NCBI GenBank assembly: GCA_030041375.1
Contig: JASHOA010000074.1
Location: forward strand, 21,592 to 85,591
Source of the DNA: Acetobacteraceae bacterium
GTDB taxonomy: Bacteria; Pseudomonadota; Alphaproteobacteria; Acetobacterales; Acetobacteraceae
Length of the DNA: 64,000 bases
Direction of reading: 5' to 3'
Shown here: positions 8,246-17,911 of the stretch, one piece after another
Numbering within the stretch: position 1 is the stretch's first letter
Layout of the letters: each line of letters begins with the position of its first letter
The notes under the pieces: generated by a model
Databases searched by the model: none
Told to the model about the DNA's origin: nothing
Seen by the model: only the letters and a program-made list of their open reading frames with translations
Made by a program: the position numbers and the translations under genes

Positions 8246-11200
8246 TCAATGTGCGGTGAGATCGACCAGCGATGTGCGCGTTGCACCGCGCAGCAACGCT
8301 TTTCGCGCCTGCCACTCGGTCGGCGGATCGAGCGTTTCGTAGAAATGCGCCTCACGGCCGGCCAGCGATGCAACCGGCACACCATCGCGATAGAGAACGC
8401 GGTTGCCGGTCAGCGCGGCGAGCTTCGGGCCCGGCGTCAGAATGCCGGCCAGATTGAGCGGGTCTGCGCCGCTCAGAGAAATCCAGTCCCCCGAGCCGTT
8501 CTTGCGTCTCGTTTCGCGCAGCAGGCCGACGGCATCGGGCAGTGCAAACTGCTCGCCGGCAAAGCCGGCAACGAACCGGCCTCCCCTGATCTCGCCCCGT
8601 GCCTCCAGACGTCGATACACCCGAAGCAAGTCCCGCCAGGGCGGCAACCAGGGGGCTTCGCGTTCCAGCATCCGCCAGAACACGATGCCGTAGCGCAACA
8701 GCAGCGCCCGCGCGGCGTGCTCGACAGCTTCAGTGCCGGCAGGCTGCCCGCCTCCGTTGCCGCCGGTGCGACCGACGATCGACCAGCGGCCGGCATCTTC
8801 CATGGTGAACGGGATGCTGCGGCGCCTGCGGTAGCCGCCGGCACCCGGTTGCCGCCGTTCGGAGGGGACGAGCAAGGCCCGCAGCCCGGCAAAGCCATCC
8901 GAAGCGACGAGGCCCAGTGCGACCAGTTCGGCCAGCGCCTCTTCGACCTTGGGACGAAGCAGCCCCGTGCCCGTCACGAGCTCGTCGAAAAATGACGCGC
9001 CGTGCCCGCGAATATAATCCGCCACTGCCTGCGCCGGGCCGCTTGGCTGCGCGCCTTCGGCATTGGCCGACAAATCCATCCAGAGCGCTCTCCGACGGCG
9101 CGCAACCAGCGTAATCGGCGTGGTTCGAACCGGCGTCGGCCCGCGCTCTCCGCCATTCGGGCGCGGGTTCCGAGGCGCCAATCGGGCCCAGGCGATCCGG
9201 CCGGCGAGGCACGCCTCGTCGAGCCAGGCCGGCTCATAGTCGGCGATCCGGGCCGGCAGGATTTCGCTCTCCCATGCCGCTGCGGGAGCCTCGAATCCTT
9301 CGAGTTGGGCCATGATCGCCCCGGCGGCGTCCGGCCCTTCCATGCGCGCCTCGGCACTGACGCGCTGCCAGGCGAACAGGAAGCGCAGGAAGTCCCGCGC
9401 GGCAACGGGTTCGATCTCGGCTCTCAGGCGCTTGACGGTGTAGCGATGGATGCGAGCGAGCAGATGCCGGTCGCACCACTCTTCCGCATTGGTTCCGGGC
9501 GTGAACCGCCCGCGCATGGCGAAGCCCTCGATTTCCAGCGCCGCCAGCGCGGCTCCGATCTCGTCCGGCTGGAGCCCGAGCGGAGCGGCCAGCGCATCGG
9601 GCGTAACCGGACCCTGGCCTTCAAGCCGGCCACGCAAAACTTCGATCAGCGCCTCCTCGCGCGTGCAGGCGCGCGACCGGTGGGCGGCCGGTGGCGCCAT
9701 TGCCGGATCGAGTGTCGCGTCGGGGAAGATGGCCTTGAACTGCGCCAACCGCTCGGCCGCGATCCAGATCTCGGCGCCGGGCGCATGCAGCAAAGCGACG
9801 CGGTTCTCTTCCGCGAGCGCCTTGAACCAGCCGATCCAGGCAGTCTCCGCTTCCTCGGCACTGAGGAATCCGAGCCACACCAGCGCGTCATGCGCTTCGT
9901 CCGCAGTCGCCGGCTCGGGCCAGGCCTCGGCACGCACGCGTGCGATCGCCTGCCCGTCGAGTCGGCCGATGTCCGCTGCGGTTTCAGGATCGAGCCACCG
10001 GCGGCTGGCGACCGCCTGGGTCCGCCGCTCCTCGAGCGGCGCATCGTCCAGATAGGCATAGGGCCGCGCCGCCAGCACCTCGCGCGCCAGCGGCGAGGGT
10101 TCGGTGAGATCGCGCGCAATGATCCGGATCTCGCCGGCTTCCAGCCGGCGCAGCAGCCGCTCGAAGCCGGCGATATCCATGGCTTCGTTCAGGCAATCGG
10201 AAATCGTCTGGTTGACCAGCGGGTGGTCCGGGATTTCCCGCTCGCCGACGAGGTTTTCCGCGCAGGCGATCTGATCGGGGAAGACGGCACCGATCAGATC
10301 CTCGGCCTCCATCCGTGCAATCTGGGGCGGAATCCGCTTTCCGCCCCGCATGCGCGGCAGGGCGAGCGCAATGCCGGCGACCCAGCGCCAGCGCGTGGTG
10401 AACATCGGCGCGTCGAGCAGCGCCTGGATCAGGACCGTCCGGGCGCTCGAGGAATGCAGGTAGCGCGCTGCTTCGGCAAGTTCGAAGCTGTGCGCGGCCG
10501 TCAGCGAAAGCACGATGTTGTCTTCGGTCGCCGCCGCCTGCAGCTCGAAGTTGAACTTGCGGCAGAATCGCTTGCGCAGTGCGAGCCCCCAGGCGCGGTT
10601 GATCCGGCTGCCGTACGGCGAATGGATCACGAGCTGCATACCGCCGGATTCGTCGAAGAATCGTTCCAGGACGATCGTTTCCTGCGTCGGGAGTGAGCCG
10701 AGTGCAGCGTGCGAGGCGGCCAGGTATTCGGCAAGCTGGGTGGCGGCCGGCTCCTGGAGAGTGAATTTTGTCGTGAGCCAGTCCGCCAGGGATGCACCGT
10801 CGGCGCCGGCGGCGAGCCGGGCGGCACTCTCGCTCCTCAGGCGGGAGACCGACTGGGAAAGTTCGTCGCTGCGGCCCGGGGCCTCTCCCAGCCAGAAGGG
10901 AATCGTCGGCGGCAGACCGTGCGCGTCCTCTACCCGCACGATGCTGCGCTCGACGCGGATGATGCGGTACGACTGGTTGCCGAGCTGAAAGATATCGCCG
11001 GCCTGGCTCTCCACAGCGAAGTCCTCGTTCACCGAGCCGATCGAATGGTTTTCCGGTTCCAGGAACACCTGATAGTCAGCGGTGTCGGGGATCGTGCCGC
11101 CGGAAGTCAGCGCCGTCAGGCGCGCGCCGCGCCGGCCCCTGAGCTTGCGATTGACGGAGTCATGATGCACCAGCGCGCCGCGCCGGCCGCGCCTAGTTGT

Positions 11201-12580
11201 GAAGCCGTCGGCAAGCATATCGACCACTTCGGCGAACTCTTCGTCCTTCAGCGCCCGGAACGGCCAGGCCCGGCGGACGAGGGATCTGAGCGCATCCTCG
11301 CCCCATTCCTGCGCCGCGACCTCGGCGGTGATCTGCTGGGCCAGCACGTCGAGCGGCCGCTCGGGAATGGAAAGCCGGTCGAGTTCGGCGCTGCGGACGC
11401 TCTCGAGCAGGGCCGCACATTCGACCAGCTCGTCACGCGACAACGGAAAGAGCCGACCCTTCGGCGTTCCGCCAACGGCGTGTCCGGAACGCCCGATCCG
11501 CTGGAGAAAGCTCGCGATCGAGCGCGGCGAGCCGAGCTGACAGACCAGATCGACATCGCCGATGTCGATGCCGAGCTCGAGCGAGGCGGTTGCGACCAGC
11601 GCCCTCAAGGCGCCGTGCTTGAGGCGCTGCTCGGCATCCAACCGCAGCTCCCGCGCCATGCTGCCGTGATGCGCGGTGACCACGTTTTCGTCGAGGCGCT
11701 CGGAGAGTTGCCGCGCCACCCGCTCGGCCATGCGGCGTGTATTGACGAAGACGAGCGTCGTGCGATGGGCCGAGATCAGCTCGGCCAGCCGGTTATAGAG
11801 CTCCGTCCAGACCTCTGCCGACATCACCGCTTCCAGAGGCGAGGGCGGCATCTCCAGGGCGATGTCGCGGGAGCGGATATGGCCCCAGTCCACGATTTCG
11901 CACGGGAGGGTCTCTTGCCCGTCGTTCCCGACCAGGAACCGGGCGACCGCCTCGATCGGCCTCTGGGTGGCGGAAAGGCCGATCCGCTGCAGCCGGAGGG
12001 GACACAGCGCCTGCAGGCGCTCGAGCGAGAGTGCCAGGTGGGCACCGCGCTTGTTGGGCGCGAGGGCGTGGATCTCATCGACGATCACGGTCCGCGTCGT
12101 CGCCAGCATGGCGCGGCCGGACCCGGAGCCGAGCAGGATGTAGAGCGATTCCGGGGTGGTCACGATGATATGGGGAGGCTTCCGCCGCATCTGATTGCGC
12201 TCGGCGGCCGGCGTGTCCCCGGTCCGGACCCAGGCGCGGATATCGACCTCCGGCAGCCCCTGCTCACGAAGCTCGGCCCGGATGCCGGAGAGCGGTTCCT
12301 CGAGATTTTTTTGAATGTCGTTCGAGAGCGCCTTGAGTGGCGAGACGTAGACGACGGATGTCTCGTCCGCGAGACGGCCCTCGATGCCCTGCCGGACGAG
12401 CGAGTCGATCGCCGCCAGAAAGGCCGCGAGCGTCTTGCCGGAGCCGGTCGGTGCGGCGAGCAGGGTATGGCGCCCGGCATGGATGGCCGGCCAGGCTGCC
12501 GCCTGGGCCGGGGTGGGCGCGCCGAAGCGGCGCGCGAACCAGGCGGCAACGGCCGGGTGAAAAAGATCGGGGAGAGGCAT
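8246..12580 (-). CDS. lhr: Lhr-type ATP-dependent helicase
   Basis: A 1444-residue superfamily 2 helicase. Walker A APTGSGKT lies at residues 43-50, with DEIH in [15 protein letters not shown], motif III GLSAT, and motif [10 protein letters not shown]. The long C-terminal half carries the Lhr-core winged-helix/beta-barrel and Lhr-CTD regions. Length matches full-size Lhr (about 1400-1500 residues), which translocates 3' to 5' and is linked to DNA repair. I preferred the ATG at 12580 (MPLPDLFHP), which fits the family N terminus, over an in-frame start 21 codons upstream. It stands alone, converging on tRNA-Arg and divergent from the pilus locus. Confidence 0.93.
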   Translation of the reverse strand: MPLPDLFHPAVAAWFARRFGAPTPAQAAAWPAIHAGRHTLLAAPTGSGKTLAAFLAAIDSLVRQGIEGRLADETSVVYVSPLKALSNDIQKNLEEPLSGIRAELREQGLPEVDIRAWVRTGDTPAAERNQMRRKPPHIIVTTPESLYILLGSGSGRAMLATTRTVIVDEIHALAPNKRGAHLALSLERLQALCPLRLQRIGLSATQRPIEAVARFLVGNDGQETLPCEIVDWGHIRSRDIALEMPPSPLEAVMSAEVWTELYNRLAELISAHRTTLVFVNTRRMAERVARQLSERLDENVVTAHHGSMARELRLDAEQRLKHGALRALVATASLELGIDIGDVDLVCQLGSPRSIASFLQRIGRSGHAVGGTPKGRLFPLSRDELVECAALLESVRSAELDRLSIPERPLDVLAQQITAEVAAQEWGEDALRSLVRRAWPFRALKDEEFAEVVDMLADGFTTRRGRRGALVHHDSVNRKLRGRRGARLTALTSGGTIPDTADYQVFLEPENHSIGSVNEDFAVESQAGDIFQLGNQSYRIIRVERSIVRVEDAHGLPPTIPFWLGEAPGRSDELSQSVSRLRSESAARLAAGADGASLADWLTTKFTLQEPAATQLAEYLAASHAALGSLPTQETIVLERFFDESGGMQLVIHSPYGSRINRAWGLALRKRFCRKFNFELQAAATEDNIVLSLTAAHSFELAEAARYLHSSSARTVLIQALLDAPMFTTRWRWVAGIALALPRMRGGKRIPPQIARMEAEDLIGAVFPDQIACAENLVGEREIPDHPLVNQTISDCLNEAMDIAGFERLLRRLEAGEIRIIARDLTEPSPLAREVLAARPYAYLDDAPLEERRTQAVASRRWLDPETAADIGRLDGQAIARVRAEAWPEPATADEAHDALVWLGFLSAEEAETAWIGWFKALAEENRVALLHAPGAEIWIAAERLAQFKAIFPDATLDPAMAPPAAHRSRACTREEALIEVLRGRLEGQGPVTPDALAAPLGLQPDEIGAALAALEIEGFAMRGRFTPGTNAEEWCDRHLLARIHRYTVKRLRAEIEPVAARDFLRFLFAWQRVSAEARMEGPDAAGAIMAQLEGFEAPAAAWESEILPARIADYEPAWLDEACLAGRIAWARLAPRNPRPNGGERGPTPVRTTPITLVARRRRALWMDLSANAEGAQPSGPAQAVADYIRGHGASFFDELVTGTGLLRPKVEEALAELVALGLVASDGFAGLRALLVPSERRQPGAGGYRRRRSIPFTMEDAGRWSIVGRTGGNGGGQPAGTEAVEHAARALLLRYGIVFWRMLEREAPWLPPWRDLLRVYRRLEARGEIRGGRFVAGFAGEQFALPDAVGLLRETRRKNGSGDWISLSGADPLNLAGILTPGPKLAALTGNRVLYRDGVPVASLAGREAHFYETLDPPTEWQARKALLRGATRTSLVDLTAH

Positions 12581-12704
12581 GAGGCGCGTATTGTGGAGGA
12601 TGTTCGGCTCCAGGGCGGATGACGGCGCGAAGCCGCGGGACATTTCATTTCATCATATAGGCATGATCCGGCCGGCCGGCGTCACCCCGATTCTGACGCC
12701 TGCT

Positions 12705-12720
12705 TTAACCCTTCGGCAAG
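12705..12720 (+). promoter_or_regulatory. 16-base motif upstream of first Flp pilin
   Basis: TTAACCCTTCGGCAAG lies 53 bases upstream of the pilin start. A copy matching at 14 of 16 positions precedes the second pilin gene. TTAACC resembles half of a CtrA site (TTAA-N7-TTAA), but the second half is absent, so the regulator is not identified. An operator or promoter element is inferred only from the recurrence. Confidence 0.45.
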
Positions 12721-12773
12721 GTCGCCCGGGCGTTGATAGGGTGCTGCTGCCCGAGGCCCCCGGAGGGCGAACG

Positions 12774-12944
12774 ATGGACGCGCTTCTGACCGTTTCACGC
12801 ACATTTGTTAGCGATCGCCGGGCCGTTACAGCTCTCGAATATGCGCTGATCGCCTCGGTGACGATCGCCGCGATGGCGGTCGCGGTGCCTATCATCGGCA
12901 CGCGCCTCCTGAGCATATTCAGCAATCTCGCGGCCAGCTTCTGA
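12774..12944 (+). CDS. flp1: Flp/Fap pilin component (first copy)
   Basis: A 56-residue Flp-family pilin: a short positively charged leader (VSDRRA), the prepilin core VTALEYALIA with Glu at +5 and Tyr at +6, then one hydrophobic helix. CpaA should cleave just before VTALEY and the mature helix should polymerise into the Tad pilus. The residue before the predicted cleavage site is Ala, not the usual Gly. The ATG at 12774 has a GGAGG site; in-frame sequence further upstream is non-coding. Confidence 0.9.
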   Translation: MDALLTVSRTFVSDRRAVTALEYALIASVTIAAMAVAVPIIGTRLLSIFSNLAASF

Positions 12945-13072
12945 TACCGGGAGCCACATCCGGGGGACCGGTTTTCGCGACCATGCGCAGTCAGGAGCGG
13001 CCATGCAGCAAGGGCCGACCCGAATGCCGGATGCAAAACCTGATTCCGGGTCGGGCGAAGATGATCGAGCGC

Positions 13073-13088
13073 TTAACCTTTTGGCAAG
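13073..13088 (+). promoter_or_regulatory. 16-base motif upstream of second Flp pilin
   Basis: TTAACCTTTTGGCAAG is the second copy of the motif at 12705-12720, differing only at two pyrimidine positions. It lies 142 bases upstream of the second pilin start, in the 286-base gap between the pilin genes, where no further gene was seen. Shared control of the two pilins is an inference. Confidence 0.45.
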
Positions 13089-13230
13089 CGGTTCCGTGAT
13101 TTCCTGGGGAAGACGAGGTCTCGCGCTCTCAGTGCGCCAACCTTTCGGAGAAAATTCCGGGTGTTCGTCACGCAACCTCTCGTGGACCGCCGGCCCTCAT
13201 GCCGTGCGGAGGAAAACAGGAACCGGAATC

Positions 13231-13410
13231 ATGATCCCGTATCTGATGACATGGCTCGAGTTGAAGACCGATCGGCGCGCCGTCACCGCGCTCGAGTATG
13301 GAATGATCGCCGCGCTGATCGCGGCGGTGATCGTCGGCACGGTGGCGACGCTGGGAAATCAGCTCGAAGCCGCGTTTACGACCGTCTCCACCGCGCTCAC
13401 GGCGGGATAG
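13231..13410 (+). CDS. flp2: Flp/Fap pilin component (second copy)
   Basis: A 59-residue second Flp pilin with leader LELKTDRRA, core VTALEYGMIAALIAAVIVG and a short polar C terminus. The leader-core junction is nearly identical to the first pilin, including Ala before the predicted cleavage point. Two pilin genes could give major and minor subunits. The ATG at 13231 begins MIPYLMTWLEL; an internal ATG at 13246 is an equally possible start because no close ribosome binding site precedes either. Confidence 0.88.
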   Translation: MIPYLMTWLELKTDRRAVTALEYGMIAALIAAVIVGTVATLGNQLEAAFTTVSTALTAG

Positions 13411-13522
13411 GTCGGCCCGGCAGGCCGGCCGCCGGCGCCGGCAGGGCACGCCTGACAAGGCGCGTCCGCCTGCACCGGTCCGGCATGTCGGCTCAGCAGC
13501 CTCACCCAAAACGGGTGGCGTG

Positions 13523-14089
13523 ATGCTGCACCATTTTCCGCAGCTCGCCGCGGCCGCGCTGACGGCTGCAAGCGTGGTGCTGTTGCTCGCGGCCAGCGCG
13601 ACCGACCTCGCCTTCCGCCGGGTGCCGAACATGGTCTCCGCCTTGTTGACGATCAGCGGCCTCATTCTGCGGGCCGTGTCAGGTTCCCTGGCGAGCGGCC
13701 TGCTCGCGGCGCTGGCGGTGTTTGCGATGGCGGCCTTCTGCTGGCGGCGCGGCTGGCTCGGCGGCGGCGACGTCAAGCTCTTGGCGGCGGCAACCCTTTC
13801 GCTGCCGCCGCTGCTCACGCCTTCATTCCTGCTTGCCGTGGCGCTGGCCGGTGGTGTGCTGGCGCTTCTTTACCTGGCTCTTTCGCTGCTGCTGCGAGGG
13901 AGCAGTGCCGGCGGGCGAGAAGCCGGACTTTCTGCGCTGCCGTCCGAGGCGTTGCCCGGGCGCGCCGGGATGGTGCGATTCTTCCAGCGCCTGCTTCGCA
14001 TCGAGCGGTGGCGGATCCGGCAGCGGGGCTCTCTTCCTTATGCCGCAGCGATTGCCGCGGGCGCCTTCTTCGTCCTGATCAAGCAATGA
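13523..14089 (+). CDS. cpaA: Prepilin peptidase CpaA (A24 family)
   Basis: A polytopic membrane aspartic protease of ~188 residues. The two catalytic aspartates are visible: D28 in ATDLAFRRVPN and D83 in the GxGD-type motif GGGDVKLL. It lacks the N-methylation domain of longer PilD enzymes, as expected for Tad systems. It should process the two Flp pilins just upstream. GTG 13520 and ATG 13523 are adjacent in frame; ATG is preferred, with GGTGG a few bases upstream. The 113-base gap after the second pilin is rich in GC palindromes and may attenuate read-through so that pilins are made in excess. Confidence 0.9.
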   Translation: MLHHFPQLAAAALTAASVVLLLAASATDLAFRRVPNMVSALLTISGLILRAVSGSLASGLLAALAVFAMAAFCWRRGWLGGGDVKLLAAATLSLPPLLTPSFLLAVALAGGVLALLYLALSLLLRGSSAGGREAGLSALPSEALPGRAGMVRFFQRLLRIERWRIRQRGSLPYAAAIAAGAFFVLIKQ

Positions 14090-14096
14090 GGTTGCC

Positions 14097-14945
14097 ATGG
14101 CCGTGCGCATTGCCCTCTTCGCTCTCATGGCACTCGGGCTGGCCGGCTTCGGCACCGTGGCCTGGATCGCCACCCGGGCGCCGGCGCATCACAAGGTGGT
14201 GCTCGCTCCGCCGCAGAAAGTTGCCGTTCTGGTAGCAGCGCATCCGCTGAAGCCCGGAGCACTTCTGCAGCCGGGCGATCTTGCTTCGGAGAGCGTGCTC
14301 TCCACCGCGGTGCCGGCCGGCGGCACCGCGGATTCGCCGAGCGAACGGGCCGGCCTGATCGGCGCCATGATCCGCCGTCCGATGGTGAAAGGCCAACCGA
14401 TCCTGCCGATCGACGTGATGCGCCCGGGTGATCATGGCTTCCTGGCGGCCGTGCTCACGCCCGGGATGCGTGCGGTGACCGTCGGGATCGATGCCATCAG
14501 CGGCAGCGCCGGCCTGATCTGGCCGGGAGACCAGGTCGACCTCGTGCTGACCCAGCAGATCTCCGACAACAACCTGCCACTGGGCGAGCGTCTCGCCGCC
14601 GAGACGGTACTCACCGATGTCCGAGTGATTGCGATCGACCAGCGTCTCATGCAGGGCGAGGATCCGAACGGGCTGCACGCCGCCACCAACCTTGGCCGCA
14701 CGGCCACCCTCGAGGTAACCCCCCTCGAGGCCGAGCAGGTAGCGGTTGCAACGCGGCTCGGCCAACTCTCCCTGGTGGTGCGCTCGGCCGACCATCCCAC
14801 GCAGCAGGCGGAGAGCGATCCCCCGGCGATCGCCTGGGCGGGCGAAGTATCGCCCGCGCTCAAGGTGGCAACCCCGACGCAGGGCCCGGGCAAAACACTC
14901 GATCTGTTCCGAGGTGCGGCGAACGTCGAGAAGGTGCATTTCTGA
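14097..14945 (+). CDS. cpaB: Flp pilus assembly protein CpaB
   Basis: A 282-residue protein with an N-terminal membrane anchor (ALFALMALGLAGFGTVAWIA), an SAF domain (VLVAAHPLKPGALLQPGDL) and the RcpC/CpaB domain with GMRAVTVGIDAISGSAGLIWPGDQVDL and ATLEVTPLEAEQVAVATRLG. CpaB acts in the periplasm beside the secretin. The ATG at 14097 has GAGG upstream. Its stop overlaps the cpaC start (14945), so the two are coupled. Confidence 0.92.
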   Translation: MAVRIALFALMALGLAGFGTVAWIATRAPAHHKVVLAPPQKVAVLVAAHPLKPGALLQPGDLASESVLSTAVPAGGTADSPSERAGLIGAMIRRPMVKGQPILPIDVMRPGDHGFLAAVLTPGMRAVTVGIDAISGSAGLIWPGDQVDLVLTQQISDNNLPLGERLAAETVLTDVRVIAIDQRLMQGEDPNGLHAATNLGRTATLEVTPLEAEQVAVATRLGQLSLVVRSADHPTQQAESDPPAIAWAGEVSPALKVATPTQGPGKTLDLFRGAANVEKVHF

Positions 14946-17911
14946 TGCGCCCTCGTCCAATGCGCGTGAGCGCGGCGCTTGCGTTCGCACTCTGTTCGAT
15001 GGCCGCGCTCGCAGGGGCGGCAATGGGCCAGCCTCTGCCGGGTGAAAGCCGGATCGTTGTTGCGGCATCCGGAGACGACTGGATCAGCGTGGCCGACGCT
15101 TCCGGGCATGTGATTCTCGGCCGGCTTCTGCACGCGGGCGACAAACTCGCCCTGCCGGAGGGACCGGGGTTCAGCTTCACAGCCGGAAACGCCGCGGCAA
15201 CAACCCTGCTGGTCGACGGCCGGGCGGCGGCACCGCTCGGGGCTGAGCACCAGGTCGTGAGCAACCAACCGCTGGAGGCGGCGCTGATCGCAGCCGGGCG
15301 CCTGCCGGCGCAACGCGCGGCTGCACGAAACGCCGCCGCCGCTCCTGCTTCGGCACCCGCCGCAACGTCCGGCACTCCGCTGCCGAAGGCGGCCGCCCGC
15401 GAACCGCTTCAGAAGGTTGCTGTGACGTCGCCGCAGCCGGTATCTCAGCCTGCCGCCCCTCCGGATGCAGGCAATAGCCCCACGAGCCGGATTGTTGTCG
15501 CGGCAACCGGGGACGATTGGATCAGCGTCTCGGATGCATCGGGGCGCATGATTCTCGGCCGGCTTCTGCACAAGGGCGACAAGCTCGCACTCCCGGAAGG
15601 TTCGGGGCTCGTCTTCACTGCCGGCAACGCTGCCGCAACGACTCTGCTGGTCGATGGCCAGGCTGCGCCGCCGCTCGGGGCGGAAGGCGAGGTCGTCAGC
15701 AACCAGCCGCTGGAGGCAGCGCTGATCGCGGCCGGGCGCCTGCCCGCGCAACGCGCGGCTGCTCGCACGGCCGAAGCGGGTCCAGACGCGGCCAGGGCGG
15801 TGACGATTCCTGTACCACAACGGAACGAGACGGTCGCCGGGCCCCTTCACAAGGTTGCCTCGGCGATAGCAGAGTCGCCGGCGCAGCACCCTCCCGCGAT
15901 TGCCGAGCCAGGCCACGCGGCCGCCAGCCGGATCGTCGTCGCCGCCTCCGGCGATGACTGGATCAGCGTCGCGGACGCTTCGGGACGCGTGATTCTCGGC
16001 CGGCTTCTGCACAAGGGCGACAAGCTTGCGCTCCCGGAAGGTTCGGGGCTCGTCTTCACCGCCGGCAACGCTGCCGCAACGACCTTGCTGGTCGATGGCC
16101 AGCCGGCGGCACCGCTCGGGGCGGAAGGCGAGGTCGTCAGCAACCAGCCGCTGGAGGCGGCGCTGATCGCGGCCGGGCGCCTGCCCGCGCAGCGTGCAGC
16201 GGCTGGCGGAACGGCAATGCGGATCGCCGGTGCCGCAGCGCCCGCCCCCCTGCCCGGGCCCCGCGTCGCGGCTGCCGCGCCGGCCTTGAGCGCGGCGATG
16301 ACCGCGGCACCGGACCGCAACGAGGCTGTTGCCGATCCGGTGCAGAAACACGCCATGGTCGTCGCTCAACCGCAGCCTTCCCCGGCGAGCACCGCTCCCC
16401 TCGCAGCGATGACTTCGGCCATGGCAAGCACGCCACGGCACGCCGCTTCTCTGCGGCCGGTCGCCATGGTGGTTCCCGTCGAATCTCCCGATTCGAGCGA
16501 ACCCGCCCCGCCGCCGGCTGTCGAGCCTCTCAAGCCGGCCGGCGTGCAGCGTCGTGCACCCATCGCCGGGCCGCTGACGACAGCCGCACCTCCCACCGCG
16601 ATCGCCTCAGCAGATCCCGGTTCGATCGGTAACACGCTCGCGCTGAGGTCCGGGTCGGGCCAGGTTGTCTCGCTCGCGGTGCCGGCAGCCAGCGTGTTCA
16701 CCGCGGATCCGAAAGTGGCCGACGTGCGCCCGGCCAGCCCGACGAGCCTGTTCGTGCTCGGCGTCGCACCCGGGGAAACCACGATTGCCGCACTCGACCA
16801 GGCCGGTCACCCGATCGCCCAATATCGCGTGATCGTCACGCCATCGGCCTTCGGGCCGGATGCCGCAGCCGCCGCCATCAGCCGCCTCGTGCCGGGCGCT
16901 CAGGTCAGCCTGAGCGCGCTGCCCGATGGGCTCACGGTTTCCGGAACCGTCGCCAACGCGGCCGATGCCACCGAGATCATGGCGCTGGTCAGCGGCTTCG
17001 CCGGTCCGAAACAGACGGTGCGCGACGAGCTCAACGTGCTCTCGAACGTGCAGGTTTCATTGCAGGTGCGGGTGGCAGAGATGGACCGCACGGTCACGCG
17101 CGAACTCGGTGTCAACTGGCAGGATCTTGGCACCACGGGCGGGAAAATCACCGCCAACTTCATGGCGCCCAGCGCGCTCGCATTCCTGAACGACGCGCAG
17201 AACACGTTCAACTTCACGTACCAGAGCGGGAACACGAACGTGAACGCGATCATCGACGCGCTGGCGCAGGATCAGCTCGCACGCCTGCTTGCCGAACCGA
17301 ACCTGACCGCCATGAGCGGCCAGACGGCGAGCTTCCTGGTCGGCGGCGAATTCCCGATTCCCGTCTCGCTGCAGAACGGCGAAATCTCCGTCCAGTTCCA
17401 GCCCTACGGCGTCTCGCTCTCGTTCGTCCCGACCGTGCTGGCGGACAATCGCATCAGCCTGCGCGTCCGCCCGGAGGTGAGCCAACTGACCACCCAGGGA
17501 GCGGTGCAGCTCAGCGAAGGCAATTCGACAATCCAGATCCCTGCCCTTCTCGTCCGCCGTGCCGAGACCACGGTCGAGCTGGGCAGCGGCCAGAGCTTCG
17601 CGATTGCCGGGCTTTTGCAGGACCAGGGGACACAGGTTGACCAGGGCCTGCCGGGCCTGAACGAAATCCCGATCATTGGCGCACTCTTCAACTCCAACAG
17701 TTTTCAGCGTGAAGAGACCGAACTCGTCATCGTCGTGACGCCCTATATCGTGCGCCCGGTCAGCCGCCCGTCCCTCTTGAGTTTGCCGACCGACAACTGG
17801 TCTCCGCCTTCGGATCTCGATCGCATTCTGTTCCACCGCCAACAGGCTCTCGGCACCGGGGCCACGCCGGTTGCCCGGATTCCGGGGGATGCCGGGTTCA
17901 TCGCGCAATGA
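14945..17911 (+). CDS. cpaC: Tad secretin CpaC/RcpA with three RodZ-C-like N-terminal modules
   Basis: A 988-residue outer-membrane secretin, about twice normal CpaC length. A signal peptide comes first. Three tandem ~88-residue modules follow at about residues 35-123, 181-269 and 328-416, joined by Pro/Ala-rich linkers. Each has the pattern RIVVAA.GDDWISV.DASG, GRLLH.GDKLALPEG, TAGNAAATTLLVDG, LGAE..VVSNQPL, which matches the RodZ C-terminal domain (DUF4115). A further disordered linker leads to the usual pilus-assembly N-terminal domain (~560-640, SGQVVSLAVPAASVFTADP) and the secretin core (~700-940) with VRVAEM, EFPIPV and the C-terminal GLPGLNEIPIIGALFNS. The secretin half is certainly CpaC. 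The role of the modules is unknown; peptidoglycan or periplasmic anchoring is a guess. Confidence 0.9.
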   Translation: MRPRPMRVSAALAFALCSMAALAGAAMGQPLPGESRIVVAASGDDWISVADASGHVILGRLLHAGDKLALPEGPGFSFTAGNAAATTLLVDGRAAAPLGAEHQVVSNQPLEAALIAAGRLPAQRAAARNAAAAPASAPAATSGTPLPKAAAREPLQKVAVTSPQPVSQPAAPPDAGNSPTSRIVVAATGDDWISVSDASGRMILGRLLHKGDKLALPEGSGLVFTAGNAAATTLLVDGQAAPPLGAEGEVVSNQPLEAALIAAGRLPAQRAAARTAEAGPDAARAVTIPVPQRNETVAGPLHKVASAIAESPAQHPPAIAEPGHAAASRIVVAASGDDWISVADASGRVILGRLLHKGDKLALPEGSGLVFTAGNAAATTLLVDGQPAAPLGAEGEVVSNQPLEAALIAAGRLPAQRAAAGGTAMRIAGAAAPAPLPGPRVAAAAPALSAAMTAAPDRNEAVADPVQKHAMVVAQPQPSPASTAPLAAMTSAMASTPRHAASLRPVAMVVPVESPDSSEPAPPPAVEPLKPAGVQRRAPIAGPLTTAAPPTAIASADPGSIGNTLALRSGSGQVVSLAVPAASVFTADPKVADVRPASPTSLFVLGVAPGETTIAALDQAGHPIAQYRVIVTPSAFGPDAAAAAISRLVPGAQVSLSALPDGLTVSGTVANAADATEIMALVSGFAGPKQTVRDELNVLSNVQVSLQVRVAEMDRTVTRELGVNWQDLGTTGGKITANFMAPSALAFLNDAQNTFNFTYQSGNTNVNAIIDALAQDQLARLLAEPNLTAMSGQTASFLVGGEFPIPVSLQNGEISVQFQPYGVSLSFVPTVLADNRISLRVRPEVSQLTTQGAVQLSEGNSTIQIPALLVRRAETTVELGSGQSFAIAGLLQDQGTQVDQGLPGLNEIPIIGALFNSNSFQREETELVIVVTPYIVRPVSRPSLLSLPTDNWSPPSDLDRILFHRQQALGTGATPVARIPGDAGFIAQ
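15047..16203 (+). repeat. Three in-frame tandem repeats (~440-base unit) inside the secretin gene
   Basis: Units start at 15047, 15485 and 15926, spaced 438 and 441 bases apart. Each unit is a conserved domain-coding part plus a divergent linker that still keeps a trace of a common motif (PLQK, PLHK, PVQK). Domain parts of units 2 (15550-15755) and 3 (15992-16197) differ at only a handful of positions, while unit 1 is more diverged. This suggests a recent duplication or gene conversion between units 2 and 3. Confidence 0.9.

Noticed and set aside
10709..12622. A 637-codon plus-strand open frame
   Set aside because: It lies wholly antisense to lhr, whose helicase motifs are all intact; the composition is typical of a GC-rich shadow frame.
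15047..16203. Repeat region considered as a CRISPR or minisatellite array
   Set aside because: Units are ~440 bases, in frame, and encode a folded-domain pattern.
14432..16441. Minus-strand frame of 669 codons across the secretin repeats
   Set aside because: Its internal repetition only mirrors the three tandem modules on the plus strand; no signal or domain is present.
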